From Gordius sp. MW1 (lineage: Eukaryota; Nematomorpha; Gordioida; Gordea; Gordiidae): a stretch of DNA of 64,000 nt. Positions 21,051 through 33,029 of this stretch are shown one piece after another (the first letter of the stretch is position 1; each line of letters begins with the position of its first letter). A program made the position numbers and the translations under genes. A model generated the notes under the pieces. That model searched no databases. It saw nothing but the letters and a program-made list of their open reading frames with translations, and had not been told where the DNA came from. The stretch is taken from the NCBI GenBank assembly GCA_964036665.1, contig OZ038533.1, positions 11,678,413 to 11,742,412 on the forward strand, read 5' to 3'.

Positions 21051-22830
21051 TTATTTACCTATTTTTTTAAAAAAGTTGTAAGGCTTGTGGGCCAAAAATT
21101 GTTAGGGTGGTTGTCTCAATGGGACAAAAAATTTTAGTAGTATTGTTAATTTCTAGTATTTGAAATTTTCAGAGCCTCGGCTGAAGACAAGGAATCTTTG
21201 TTGTGATTAGATGGGGCAAATACGTCAGTACATGTATAGTCCCATGCTAAACTGAGTCCTTTTTCCCAAGCCCCTAAAGTTTGGTCATCGGGTCGTCTGT
21301 TGTCTTCACAGAAGCCGGTGTGTTCGAGAATAGAGGGGAAAGGGAAACCTGCTTTGGCGAAATAGTTATGTATAAGTTTGTTAACCGCGGTATGTCGAAG
21401 GTACCGGGCTTTGTTGCATTTACTGTGAAGGCCATGATGGCCATTCGATTTTACGGAATTATTGCAAAGGGAACAAGTGTGTTCAGCAACTCTATTGCAT
21501 CGTAATCTTAGGCCTATGCGAAGCGGAATTTGTTGTTGGATAAGAGAAGACAGGTTACGGCTTGGGAAAGTTTCGAGCCATTCGTGACCTGAGCGTGAAT
21601 CTAAGCTCCTAAGCGCTGGAAGTTCCTCTGCCGAAGCGCTATTAATAAGAGATTAAGAGGCACTTGGAAAGGAGGCCAATCCAACACTTCTGAGAGTTTA
21701 CTTCAGGGAATTGAGTAGGGACGTTAAAAAATTCCTTCCATTGTTGGAAGGCGACGTCGAGTAAGTTGTCAGGTTGTGGGGTTAATGTTAAAATGATGCT
21801 GTCATTGAACGACGGCTTGATGTAAATGCGGAAAGAGATAAGGAGGCTATTGAGCCTAAGCCTAGCCCCTCCCCCACAGTTTTGTTGGAAGGCAAGCTTG
21901 TTGCCAGTGTGTGGAGCCTAGCGTTAGATTGGTTATTTATTCGGTCAAAGACTTAAGGTCTGCATCAAACTTGCCAAGGCTTCGTGATGTAAGAACACTG
22001 CAGAGGACCGGAAGCTGTGCATTAGTTTAGGGATTTAGTAGCAATTTTTTACTAGAAAAAATGCTTGGTGGGCAGGAAGGTATTTAAATAGGCTTTTCAT
22101 GTCTGCTAGTTTGCGATAGGTTTCTTCTAATAATTTTAATATGGGAATAGAGCCTCCAATTGAAGATCCGAGCAGGGTCAAAAAGGAAGGGTCTATTAAT
22201 TTGTAAGATAATTGGTCTTGATTGCTAATAAGAGGTGTATTAAGGGGACAAATTCCAATTTTAGCTTGATTTGGCGTTAATACGATTTTTGTTGATTTGT
22301 TTTCCAGGTATCTCAAAGCGGCAAAAACATCTTCGGGGGCGCCTTGCATGGTATCATCGTCAAGGTACCAAATGTTTAAAGTCAAATTGAACTTTGTTGC
22401 AAGGCTACCAACTAAAGTTTTGATGCCTAGGGAAATCTGAAGCGGCCCTAAGGGGTCGCCTTGTTGAATACCGTCACTTGAATTGATGATATGATTGTGA
22501 AAGTGTAATTTTGAAACGGGTGAATAGCATGCATCAAAAAATGCTGAGTATTTAGGGAAATGTTTGTATGTTTCATTAAGGAAGAAGGATAAATAGAATT
22601 GAAAGCATTTTTGAAATCAATTTTAGCGATCATTGAGGGGGTTGAGGTGGTAAGAGAAATTCTTACCGAGTGTGAAGCAATTTTGCATCCTCTTTTCCGA
22701 GTTGCAGAAGCAAGGATCTCCCCAACTTTACTTTTGATGCGTTTTATGATCAGTTTGGAACAGAGTCTGCCTTAAACAAATCCCATGCTATAGGTCAAGT
22801 TCCGCCATCCGATTTTGAAAATGATACTAG
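21050..22830 (-). pseudogene. reverse transcriptase with zinc and endonuclease-like tail
   Basis: Read on the minus strand from 22830 downward, across several frameshifts: a GGT-x-PIA...LRRLCSK-like RT motif, MIAKIDFKNAFNSI (about 22595-22633), GIQQGDPLGP (about 22440-22470), WYLDDDTMQG (about 22340-22370), a WKEFF / SRSGHEWLETFP linker, RIGLRLRC, a Cys/His cluster starting CSLC and ending HSKC (about 21420-21490), then RYLRH, RRPDDQTLGAWEKG and LAWDYTCTDVFAPSN and a FCPIETTT tail. The palm YLDD and QGDPLGP are intact. The Cys/His cluster plus R/K-PD...D order resembles the restriction-like endonuclease tails of R2-type retroelements. Decayed copy. Confidence 0.65.
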
Positions 22831-22998
22831 AGTAGCGCCGAAAAAATAAAACAACGGGCCGGGCCTGGACGGGCCGTTATATAACTTAACGGGCTCGGGC
22901 CGCCTAGTTATACTTAAGGCCCGTCACAAATTTAATTAAATTTAGTATAAAAGAAGGTTTTATTATAATGTTTCTAATTTTATGTATATTAAATTAAC
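22828..22998. repeat. TAGAG-ended, GGGCC-rich transposon end (left)
   Basis: Begins ATACTAGAG, then CAACGGGCCGGGCC and ACGGGCTCGGGCC. An inverted counterpart lies at 32520-32651 (GGCCCGTTGTAGGTCTCTAGTAT). Together they may be two ends of one old DNA transposon split by Gypsy D, with hAT-like subterminal repeats. No target duplication is visible. Confidence 0.4.
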
Positions 22999-23481
22999 TG
23001 TTGTAGTTGGCCAATTAGAATTTGGAAGTTCCATTTAAGCGTTAGAAACTACAATAGTTATCGTCTGCGGGAGATTCCTAATTAATGGTTGGTTTAATAC
23101 ACTAATTAGAAGCAGACGACTATGTAAAAGGCATTCCTCATTGATTTGGTACATGACCTGTCGTAAGGCAACCCTCATGCAAATTAACAGCGCATCGACA
23201 TGGTGCGCTGTTAATTTAACGCGGCATTTAATTCTATTTTTTTTCTCTACCTTGAAACCGTTCGAAAAACTAACCGTCCCCCAAATCCAATACCTTCACG
23301 ATTCTTGTACATCACCCGACCTAGCCTTATTTGTTTCACGGATTTCCCCCCCCCCCCCGCATCGTTCAACTTCGACCTTAATATTTCAGAAGAGCAGTAT
23401 CCGATCGATATTTTATTTATTTTGATTACGGCCAATTGTGCATATTTATTTGTTAATTAATAAAAAGAGTCGAAACAGACA
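22999..23481 (+). repeat. 5' LTR of Gypsy copy D
   Basis: 483 bp, TG...CA. It contains TTATCGTCTGCGGGAGATTC and an inverted pair around AACAGCGCATCGACATGGTGCGCTGTTAATT. It matches 30972-31491 apart from a tandem duplication in the latter. A TGGTAGCACGAG primer-binding-like site starts 15 nt downstream. Confidence 0.75.
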
Positions 23482-24240
23482 ATGCGGCGTTTATACTGGT
23501 AGCACGAGTGAAAATAAAGATCTCTTTGAATCCCCATCCACAGGACTCAAGGCGTAAACGTTCAATTTGCGTACAAAAGAAGAGATAAAGGGCCACGTAA
23601 GTTCCTTAAATTTTTTATTTTAGTTATAATGGAAAAATCTTTCTTGTTATGATTATTTTAATACTAATTTTTATAATTAGTTATAGTACCTCCTTTAGAT
23701 GGACTTTAATTAAATTGTTGGCGTCAATGCTATAAATTTAATTTCTTTATTTTTGATCGATCACTCATTTTTATTGTCATGTTTGTACCAAAAGCTTCGT
23801 CAAATTTTATTAATTTTGTGATAAGCGAAATTTACAGGGTTAGGACCTCGGTCCCGCGTTGTTTATTGCAATGAATTGGGGCACTTCAGGGGCAATTGTA
23901 GATTGTTTAATAATTTTCAAAATAACACAGTTCATTATAGACAACGCTCGTGCGACCCATATACGGGGTGGTAACGTTCACTTAGATAAGAATATTCAGG
24001 GGAAGAGAGGGCAATAGTGATTTAGGGGGGGGGGCAAAATAATTATTATTTAAAATTTTAGTGATTTAAGAAGGGGCCAGCCGCCCCTCCCTGATTGTGG
24101 TGTCAGGGGCACAAAGGAAAGTTCTTTTAATCCGGGGCCGCGTAACTTTAATTGACGCTCGATTGGCGCTCACAGCACTGATATTGTTTATATTAATTTT
24201 TTTAATTCTTCACAAACCCCGGAAGTTAATTTAAATATTG
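23482..24240 (+). pseudogene. gag region of Gypsy copy D (decayed)
   Basis: No long open frame. A weak zinc-knuckle-like stretch reads YCNELGHFRGNC (about 23857-23892) with one expected Cys missing. The rest is AT-rich and includes a G run near 24027. Assigned as gag only by its position between the LTR and the protease. Confidence 0.35.
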
Positions 24241-27150
24241 AAGGTAAGCAAATTTTGTAGTAGATTCTGGGGCTTCAATTTCTGTTATAAGTAAATGTAA
24301 TTTTTTAAAATTATGGCCTTTTAAACATTAATAAAAGTCATGTTTAAGTAAAACAATTAGACGGGTCGAATATTAAAATTCTAGGGAGTACTAAAGTTCG
24401 AGTATGTGCAGGCGAGGAAGTTTTAGAATTAGAGTTATTCGTTATCGATGAGAAAATAGATAATTTATGGGTCGGAATTGGATAAAATTAATTGGTCCTC
24501 TAGTTAATTGGTGGGACATTTGTAAAATTCCACGTATAATAGGGATAGAAATATTAAAATCAATTGTTTAATTAATAATGCTGATGACCATGCAACACCC
24601 GGTTTCAAGGTAGCATCTATAAACGAGCATAAATCCTTGGTTGTTATTAATAAGGCAATGAACTCAGTGAATGAGCCAGCCTCGGTTTCAGGGGCAAGGG
24701 TTTTTGTTGATAAGCCTACGACCTCTGTTCGGGTTGATTGTGATGGTCATGTTGGGAAACTGTGGCATTATAACACTGATAAAATCAAAGTTAAATATAG
24801 TGAAATTTTTCGTGAAGAACTAGGTTGTTTGAACGTTAAAATTTTTTCGATAAAGGATAACTCAGTTGCAATTCCTCGATTTTGTCCTGCCCGTCGAATA
24901 ATTTATGTGGATTGATAAGGTCAATAACGTTATAGAATATAGATAGTTAATTAAAAGATAATATTATTGAGCCTCCGTTGGTTCCCGTTAAGAAAAATGA
25001 CGTTAATATACGAGTGTGTGCTGACTACAGAATCACTATTAATAAACATGTGATGGATGTTAAATACCCCCTACACATAATAGAAAGGGTTTTAGCTAAT
25101 TTAAAAGGTTCTTAATTCTTTTCAAAAATAGATCTTAGGAATGCCTACCTTCAGTTACGTGTAGATGATAAGACTTCTAAGATTTTAACAATAAACACCG
25201 ATAGGGGTTTGTTTGCTTTTAAACGATTACCTTTTGGTTTAAGTGTGTCTGCGCCAATTTTTCAACGAGCGATGGCTTCTATTTTTTATAATTTAGATGG
25301 CAGTTTTATATTTAGACGACATTTTAGTAACGGGTACGCAAGCCGAGCATGGCTTACGATTAATAAATGTTTTAACATTAATTAAAAATAAAAATTTAAG
25401 CGTATCAGCGAATAAGTGTATTTTTGGTGTAACCAAAATTACTTATTTAAGGCATATAATAGCCGATGGCTGGGTAAAACCTAATTTGATTAAAATTGAA
25501 GCTATTAAAAATATTCAGAGGCCTAATAATAAAAAGGAGTTATCCTCGTTTTTAGGGCTTATGAATTATTATAGCAGATTTATTGATAACTACACAAAGT
25601 ATTCGGGTCCCCTATATGAATTAACTAAAGATAATGTTATATTTAAATGGGAAGATAGGGAAGACCAATGTTTTAATTATTTGAAAAATATTTTGTTAAA
25701 AGATTCCTTCTTAAAATGTTTTGATCCGAGTAAAGAGCATATCTTAAATGTTGATGCATCCAACACGGGTATAGGAGGAGCTTTATGTCAGGTCGAGGAT
25801 GGAATTGAACATCCTGTAATTTATTTTTCGCGTAAACTTTATAAAGCGGAACGCAATTACTCTGTAATTGAAAAAGAAGCGCTTGCTATAACTTTTGGTT
25901 TAAAACGATGTAGAGAATATTTAATAGGTAAGACCTTTACCCTTTTTACCGATCACAAGCCTTTAATTAATTTATACCAAAAGATTAATATGGAATACTT
26001 GATGTCCCCACGTTTGCAAAGGTGGTTAATAATACTTGGTAATTTTTCTTTAACATTAAAATATCGTAAAGGTAAAAATAATTGTTTAGCAGACGTTTTG
26101 TCGCGTATGAGTGGTAATAACGACTGACAACGATATGGAAACCACGCAAACTAATGAGCATTGCATTAATGAATTAAAAATTGTTGAGTGTAACACCATA
26201 GTTAAGAGCTCAGAGACTGAACCCGATTTTATAAAAATAAAAGATATTTTATTGGGTAATGAGGATGGTCGGTAGGTACCTTTGGCTTTTAAACATGTGC
26301 TTAATGAGCTTTATTTGGAGGATAACGTAATTTAACAAAACGAAAAAATTGTCATACCTACCGAGCTACGTGAGGATGTTTTAAAGGTACTTCACGAAGG
26401 GCATACTGGTATTACAAAGATGAAAGACATAGCTAGAAGGTATGTCTGGCCTAAAATGACGAAAGGTATTGAAAGACAGGTTCGACAATGTGAATGGTGC
26501 AAGGCCACGACGGCCATACCTCGCAGAGACAAAACGGCTAGATGCACACGTCCTAGAGAACCTTGGGATCGCATACACATAGGTTTTTTCGAACTTGATA
26601 AAAAAAACGCTATATTTTAATTGTAGATGCTTTTTCGGATTGGACTGAATTTAGAAAGGTTTTTAATATGTCAACCCTGGTAAGGATTAATTTTTTAAAA
26701 GATTTAATTAGTTCGTATGGTTTTCCAAGGTGCGTAGTAATCGATAATGGCAGAGCATTTACTAGCGCAGAGTTTAATATATTTTGTGAACAATGGAAAA
26801 TAAGACATGTATAATTAATACCACCATATCATCCAAGTTCTAATGGACAGGTTGAGAGATATGTAGGTATATTTAAAAAATGGATTAGATTATCACAGTC
26901 TGGTAAGGATGGACCTGGCTCTATATACTATATCATAACATGTCTCCCAGGTATCCGGATCGTTTAACGGTAGGCGAAGAGTTTCTTAAACCTAAATTAA
27001 GATTTTCGCCTGATTTTTTATTGGATTAAATAATAATAATACTTTAACGCCTACACCTCGCTTTAAAATAGATCAACTAGTATGGTCACGTAACTATGCA
27101 GGTGAATCCATGTGGGTTTTGGCACATGTTATTGATCATATAGGTAATAA
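24240..27150 (+). pseudogene. pol of Gypsy copy D (PR-RT-RH-IN)
   Basis: Protease FVVDSGASISVIS (24252-24297); pre-RT segment (24637-24915); RT with VCADYRITIN, KIDLRNAYLQL and LPFGLSVSAP, one stop in the palm, then YLDDILVTG after a frameshift (25305-25335); RNase H NVDASNTGIGGAL and FTDHKPL in a 276-codon frame (25297-26127). The integrase has an H-H-C-C zinc domain (HEGHTG, CEWC), HIGFFE where HIDF is usual, VIDNGRAF and SSNGQVER, and a VWSRNYAG C-terminus cut by a CR repeat. The first catalytic Asp of the integrase is replaced by Gly. Dead copy. Confidence 0.85.
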
Positions 27151-27156
27151 GATTTT

Positions 27157-28995
27157 AATTGCTATGCAATTTATGGGCTCGTTTTTTGTTGTCCGTCCGT
27201 CCGTCCGTCCATCCCTATCTATTTGCATTGGGTATATTAGGTTATCGCTTTTTTAAATTAATGCATGAGAAAGAGGTGCCCCACCCCTCATCTCTATCTC
27301 CCTCGCTGTGTTATTTTTTAAATTAATGCATAAGAGGTGCCCCACCCCTCATCTCTATCTCCCTCGGTGTGTTATATATAAGATTTGTTAAATTATCTAT
27401 TATATAATAAACATAAATAAAAGTTGTTTACTTTTAATTGCTATGCAATTTAACTAGTTTTGGTTATATGATAAACATAAATAAAAGTTGTTTACTTTTA
27501 ATGCTATGCAATTTAACTAGTTATATAATAAACATAAATAAAAGTTGTTTACTTTTTAATTGCTATGCAATTTAACTAGTTTTGGGGTTAGAATCCCGGA
27601 GTTTTTTTGACTCTTATGATTGTTCTTGTTACTATCATTGATAATAAGAATTTTTGGCCGTCCGCTGGCTGCTGACCAATGAAAAAAATGACCATTGGCC
27701 AAAATGTGAAGCGAAATTATTTTTTTCGTTTTTTTTGACTATTATGATTGTTCCTGTTTCTACCATTGCTATTATGACTTTTTGGCCGTCCGCTGGCTGC
27801 TGACCAATGTTATATAATAAACATAAATAAAAGTTGTTTACTTTTAATTGCTATGCAATTTAACTAGTTTTTGGGTTAGAATCCCGGAGTTTTTTTGACT
27901 CTTATGATTGTTCTTGTTACTATCATTGATATAAGACTTTTTGGCCGTCCGTTGGCTGCTGACCAATGAAAAAAATGACCATTGGCCAAAATGTGAATCC
28001 GAGTTTATTTTTTCGTTTTTTTTGACTATTCTGATTGTTCCTGTTACTACCATTGCTATTATGACTTTTTGGCCGTCCGCTGGCTCCTGACCGATTGAAA
28101 AAATGACTATTGGCCTAAATGTGAATCGAAATTATTTTTTTCGTATTTTTTTGACTATTATGATTGTTCCTGTTCCTACCATTGCTATTATGACTTTTTG
28201 GCCGTCCGCTGGCTGCTGACCAATGGAATAAAATGACCATTGGCCAAAATGTGATTCGAAAACTTTTTTTTCGTTTTTTTTGACTATTATGAATTTATAT
28301 CCACTTTTACCGTGTCCTGGCTACTGACCAATGGAAAAAAATGACCATTGGCCAAAATGTGATTCGAAAATTTTTTTTTCGTTTTTTTACTCTTATGAAT
28401 TTATATCCACTTTTACCGTGTGCTGGCTGCTGACCAATGGAAAAAAATGACCATTGGCCAAAGTGAGCATCAAAATTTTTTTTTCCGTTTTTTTGGCTAT
28501 CATTGACTTATAGAGTATCTGTTGGTACTGACCAATAGAGAAAAAGTGACCATTGGCCAAATTTTTGATTTTTTTAATTAAAAATTGTTCAAATTCAACA
28601 AAAAATTTCTCCCAACAATTCTGCAAATTCTTAACATTGTGTTGTTTTATAATATAATGTTTGTTAGACCCATAATCACTAAAGGCCATAAAAACTAATG
28701 TAATACGCAACTAGATGCAAACACTAAATCTAACCCTAACCCTTGCCTATATTACATTTTGCCTTTATTACATTTTGCCTATAATGGAAAATTTGTATAA
28801 ATAATTAATTAATCATTAGGCATTTAATACCCCCCTATAGGCATTCTCGCCCCTTCCCACCTTTCTCGCCCATAAATTGCATAGCAAATATGATACATTT
28901 ATACGAAGTACAGATGAGTCGTCCCCCCTTCCCTTCCCCTCTTCCCTTCCCTTCTCCCCCTTCCCGCGAGGGCCGATGGCCCGAGTTTATTATAT
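27157..28995 (+). repeat. composite repeat CR, copy 3
   Basis: Starts TTGCTATGCAATTTATGGGC (27159) followed by GTCCGTCCGTCCGTCC, and ends with a C-rich tract and GCGAGGGCCGATGGCCCGAG (about 28966-28985). Inside are repeated TTGCTATGCAATTT starts (27437-27850), a GGGTTAGAATCCCGG variant of the B-box block, and six to eight GACCAATG...CATTGGCC hairpin units. It interrupts the integrase end of Gypsy copy D. Confidence 0.65.
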
Positions 28996-29205
28996 AAAGT
29001 AAGACTTTTAGAGAGTCAGAAAGAGGAAGTAAGACATGTGGAGCTATTAGTAATGCACGATGTCTAATTAATATTTTTATATTTAGATGCAATTACAATT
29101 GTCCTGGTGCTCAGCAGAGGTGGTGGTAAGGGGGACCAATACATTTGACGATTATAATCGGGGTAGATGGGATACCAAGGGGAGTGGCTTAGTTCGAGCC
29201 ACCAC

Positions 29206-30661
29206 TAGAGTTGTTAAATTGCTAACTTTAGCAATGCTAACTATGTGCTATGCTCGAGAACGATAACTAGCTGGGTAATATGCTAGTTTAACACAATGAG
29301 TGCTAGCTGTTCGGTGCAATAGTTTTAACAGTAGCATGTAAAAATGCTCGAGAGGTTAGTCGAAGCTGCCAAATCTGTTAAAAATTTAGCAGGAGCTCGA
29401 ACAGTAAATTCGAGCAGATAGTAGATTGAATTGCTATTTGTTAAAATTACAATTTGAATCATATTATATATCATATATAAATTAAGAACTTTGCCCCCCC
29501 CCTTAATTTTTACCCTCTTTCTTACCAGAGGGAAGATGGGGGGGGGGGGGTATTTTGCCCCCCCCCCCTTATTTTTTATTCTCTTTCTCACCAGGGGGGA
29601 GGGGGGTGTTTTGCCCCTCCACCCCCCCCCCCCCCTTATTTTTTACCCTCTTTCTCAACAGAGGGGAAGGGGGGGGGGTGGGTTTTGCCTCCCAACCTTA
29701 TTTTTTACTCTTTTTCTTACCAGATGGGATCTTAAATTATTTAAAAATTCTGTCAAAATCCAAAATCAGCTTATTTTTTACCCTCTTTCTTACCAGAGGT
29801 GATGGGGGATGTTTTGCCCCCCCCCCACTTATTTTTTACCCTCTTTCTCACCAGAGGGGAAGGGGGGGTTTGCCCACCAACCTTATTTTTACTCTTTTTT
29901 TTACCAGGGGGGGAGGCCCAATGAAAAATGGAAAAAAATAAGGTTGGGGGCAAAATTCTCCCCCTTTCCCTCTAGTAGAAAGAGGGTAAAAAATAAGGGA
30001 AGAAGGGCAAAACACCCCCCTCCCCCATCTCCCCTCTGGTGAGAAAGAGGATAAAAAATAAGGGGGGGGGGCAAAACATCCCCCCCCCTCCCATCTCCCC
30101 TCTGGTGAGAAAGAGAATAAAAAATAAGGGGGGGGGGCAAAACACCCCTCCCCCTCCCATCTGGTAAGAAAGAGGGTAAAAAATGGGGGGGGGGGGCAAA
30201 ACACCCCCCCCCTCCCCTCTCCCCTGATGAGAAAGAGGATAAAAAAGAAGGGGAGGGGAGAAAAACAACCCCCCCCCCCCCCTCTGGTAAGAAAGAGGGT
30301 AAAAAATAAGGGGGGGGGGCAAAACACCCCCCCCCCCTCCCATCTGGTAAGAAAGAGGGTAAAAAATAAAAGGGGGGGGGGGAAAGTTCTTAATTTATTT
30401 ATGACATATAATATGATTCAAATTGTAATTTTAACAAATAGCAATTCAATCTACTATCTGCTCGAATTTACTGCTCGAGCTCCTGCTAAATTTTTTAACA
30501 GATTTGACTGCTTCGACTAACCTCTCGAGCATTTTTACGTGCTACTGTTAAAACTATTGCACCGAACAGCTAGAGCACTCATTGTGTTAAACTAGCATAT
30601 TACCCAGCTAGTGTTCGTGCTCGCGTTTTTAGTTGAAGCTACTTAGCAATTTAACAACTAT
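29206..30661. mobile_element. MULE-like foldback element, copy in Gypsy D
   Basis: 1456 bp flanked by a 9-bp duplication AGCCACCAC (29197-29205 and 30662-30670). Ends are TAGAGTTGTTAAATTGC and, inverted, ATAGTTGTTAAATTGC, i.e. the opposite orientation to the copy at 15549. Inverted arms of about 260-280 bp surround a G-run/C-run array (29490-30385) that switches strand near 29930. It has no coding capacity of its own. Confidence 0.85.
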
Positions 30662-30678
30662 AGCCACCACCATCGGGT

Positions 30679-30864
30679 ATGCCAGGTGGACCAGGGCCGT
30701 ATGGGGGTCAGCGGCATGGTAGGCCCGTGATTAGACCTCGGAGGAGGTGTAATGGGTGCAGCTGTTGGCATCTTATGCCAATGTGTGAGGGAAGGAGCAC
30801 AGGGACGTCACAAGTAAGTGACATACCTCAAGCTACTCCTGAAGTAACGCAGAGTGCTAGTTAG
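30679..30864 (+). pseudogene. zinc-knuckle-like retroelement ORF fragment
   Basis: A 61-codon frame, Pro/Gly-rich at the start, with RRRCNGCSCWHLMPMC in the middle, i.e. C-x2-C-x3-H-x4-C, close to a Gag zinc knuckle. It lies just after the foldback element and about 110 bp before the 3' LTR of Gypsy D, an unusual place for a Gag-type motif. It may be a 3' ORF of D or part of another element. Confidence 0.4.
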
Positions 30865-30971
30865 GCAGCGCCAGCAAGTAATGATGGGGCGTCGCAGAGT
30901 GCGGCGGAGGCCCTGCAGCAGCTTTCCCTGGCCCCTAAATAGGAGGTGCCGGAAAAGGTAAAAGGGGAAGG

Positions 30972-31491
30972 TGTTGTAGTTGGCCAATTAAAATTTGGAG
31001 GTAATCTAATTAAGCGTAAAAAAATAGTTATCGTCTGCGGGAGATTCCCAATTAAGCGTGAGAAACTGGTTATCGTCTGCGGGAGATTCCTAATTAATGA
31101 TTTTTTTAAGACACTAATTAGAAGCAGACGAATATGTAAAAGGCATTCCTCATTGATTTGGTACATGACCTGTCGTAAGGCAACCCTCATGCAAATTAAC
31201 AGCGCATCGACATGGTGCGCTGTTAATTTAACGCGGCATTTATTTCTATTTTTTTCTCTACCTTGAAACCGTTCGAAAAACTAACCGTCCCCCAAATCCA
31301 ATACGTTCACTGATCCTTGTACATCACCCGACCTAGCCTTATTTGTTGCACAGATTTTTCCCCCCGGGCTATCGTTCAGCTTCGACCTTAATATTTCAGA
31401 AGAGCATAATCCGATCGATATTTTACTTATTTTGATTACGGCCAATTGTGCATATTTATTTGTTAAATAATAAAAGGAGTCGAAACAGACA
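30972..31491 (+). repeat. 3' LTR of Gypsy copy D
   Basis: 520 bp, TGTTGTAG...CAGACA, directly after the purine tract AAAAGGGGAAGG. Relative to the 5' LTR it has an extra copy of a block with TTATCGTCTGCGGGAGATTC (about 31027 and 31069). Confidence 0.75.
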
Positions 31492-33029
31492 GTTCATAGT
31501 TTACAAAGAAAGTTAAATTTTATTTCCATCCAAGCTCATTAATTCATCAACTCAACCCGCATTATAAATATTAAAGATAATTTACATTCTGATCCCATGG
31601 GGGGAGCCAATTTAAATTAGGTGGGGGCAGTTTAGATAGGGCAAAAAATGTTATTTACATAAAGAATCTTTGGATTTGGAGGGGGGCAACCTCCTTGCCT
31701 CCCCATTTATACTTTAGTAATATTGAGTGGATTAATTTAATATTATTTATATGAATTGCTATTTAATTTATGAGCTCCCACTTGGATGTCCGTCCTGTCC
31801 TGTCCAACTTGTAATTTCTCAATAATTGCCGTGGAAATTTATACGGGTTTTTGATGGCTGTGGACTTATGCTTTTGTAAAAGACTTTTATTTTGCTTTCG
31901 CAAATAGACTAGTTGATTAACGCTGATTTGCTTTACTTTTTTCGACCTCGCCCGACCTCAAATTCCATTATTGTTTTTGTACCCGTCTGATTACTTTTAT
32001 TAATGAATTTCTTTGGGCGACTTGTCTAGGTTATTGCTATATATCTGATAATTAAGAAACTGGCTATAATTCCCTGCAAATCAATGCTGACCGTTGCTTA
32101 CATTTACTTAATTTGACCCCGGTCAAATGCCAAAATTTATATACTCTTCATTAACAAATTTAAAAACAAAATCTAAAATTTATTTCTCAATGTTACTTTT
32201 GAAAAATATCACTTTTTTATTTTAAATCAATAACCTAATTATTTAAAATGGCGGAAAAGCAAAGAAGCCAAGTAATTTCATTAAAAACATTATAACCTTA
32301 AATAAGGGTTTTAAAAGTTTATTTGGCTTATATGGTTCTGTGGATCCTAAAGTGCCACTTGTAAAAATATTTTTCCATATAAGTCGTTTCTTAAAAGATG
32401 TAAGAACTCGACTGACTGGGAATTACCTATTTATTATTTCTACAATGTTTTTATCAACATTTTTAACACATACATATTATTTACCATATCGATAAAAAAA
32501 ATTAAAAAAAAAATAATATGAAAAAATTTAGGGGCCCGGGCCGGGCTTTGTATAAAATTAGCGGGCCGACCCTACAATTACTTTAACGGGCTCGGGCCGG
32601 GCCCGGGCTTTAAAATTTTTATTACCTAAACAGGCCCGTTGTAGGTCTCTAGTATAAACACTGTGCATACATTGTGTTTGTTTTAAGTCTAGACGGCACA
32701 CATGTGTATTGCGAACAATGAAATGACTACATAAATATAACTATTTCAATCCCTTCCAAAAACGTAGCTAAGAAATGGGCAAAAATTAAACTTGAGGGTG
32801 ACAGCATTTGCGATATACAATTTAAAAAAAAGTATATGATTTTTAATTGCTATACAATTTATGTAATTTAATTATGCCCGAATCTTCTCAGCGTGCCCGC
32901 CCGAAAATTAAAATTTATCACAGTTGCCGGGCCCGTAGTTCAAATAATTTTGGTTTTCGCAATTTGTGGATTCAATTAGTTTGTTTAAGCTAATGATTTA
33001 ATTTGTCGAAATAATACATGCGGCTTTTT
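31492..33029. other. no gene; fragments of CR start and GGGCC-rich transposon end
   Basis: A degraded CR start lies near 31755-31805 (ATTGCTATTTAATTTATGAG, then GTCCGTCCTGTCC). A GGGCC-rich, hAT-like end sits at about 32525-32651, closing with CTCTAGTAT. Another CR-start-like block is at 32842 (AATTGCTATACAATTTATG). The rest is AT-rich without coding signal. Confidence 0.5.

Larger units (their letters stand above)
22999..31491 (+). mobile_element. Gypsy LTR retrotransposon copy D, interrupted
   Basis: LTR-like blocks at 22999-23481 and 30972-31491, both TGTTGTAG...CAGACA. The second is preceded by the purine tract AAAAGGGGAAGG. Between them lie a decayed protease, RT, RNase H and integrase on the plus strand (24240-27150), a CR repeat (27157-28995) and a foldback element (29206-30661). 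No flanking target duplication is found, so the two LTRs might belong to different copies, but orientation and order fit one element. Confidence 0.65.

Noticed and set aside
28715..28745. CTAACCCTAACCC telomere-like repeat
   Set aside because: Only two units; too short to mean anything.
29325..30520. Similar PPPYFLSSFSPEG-type frames
   Set aside because: Same array in the second foldback copy.
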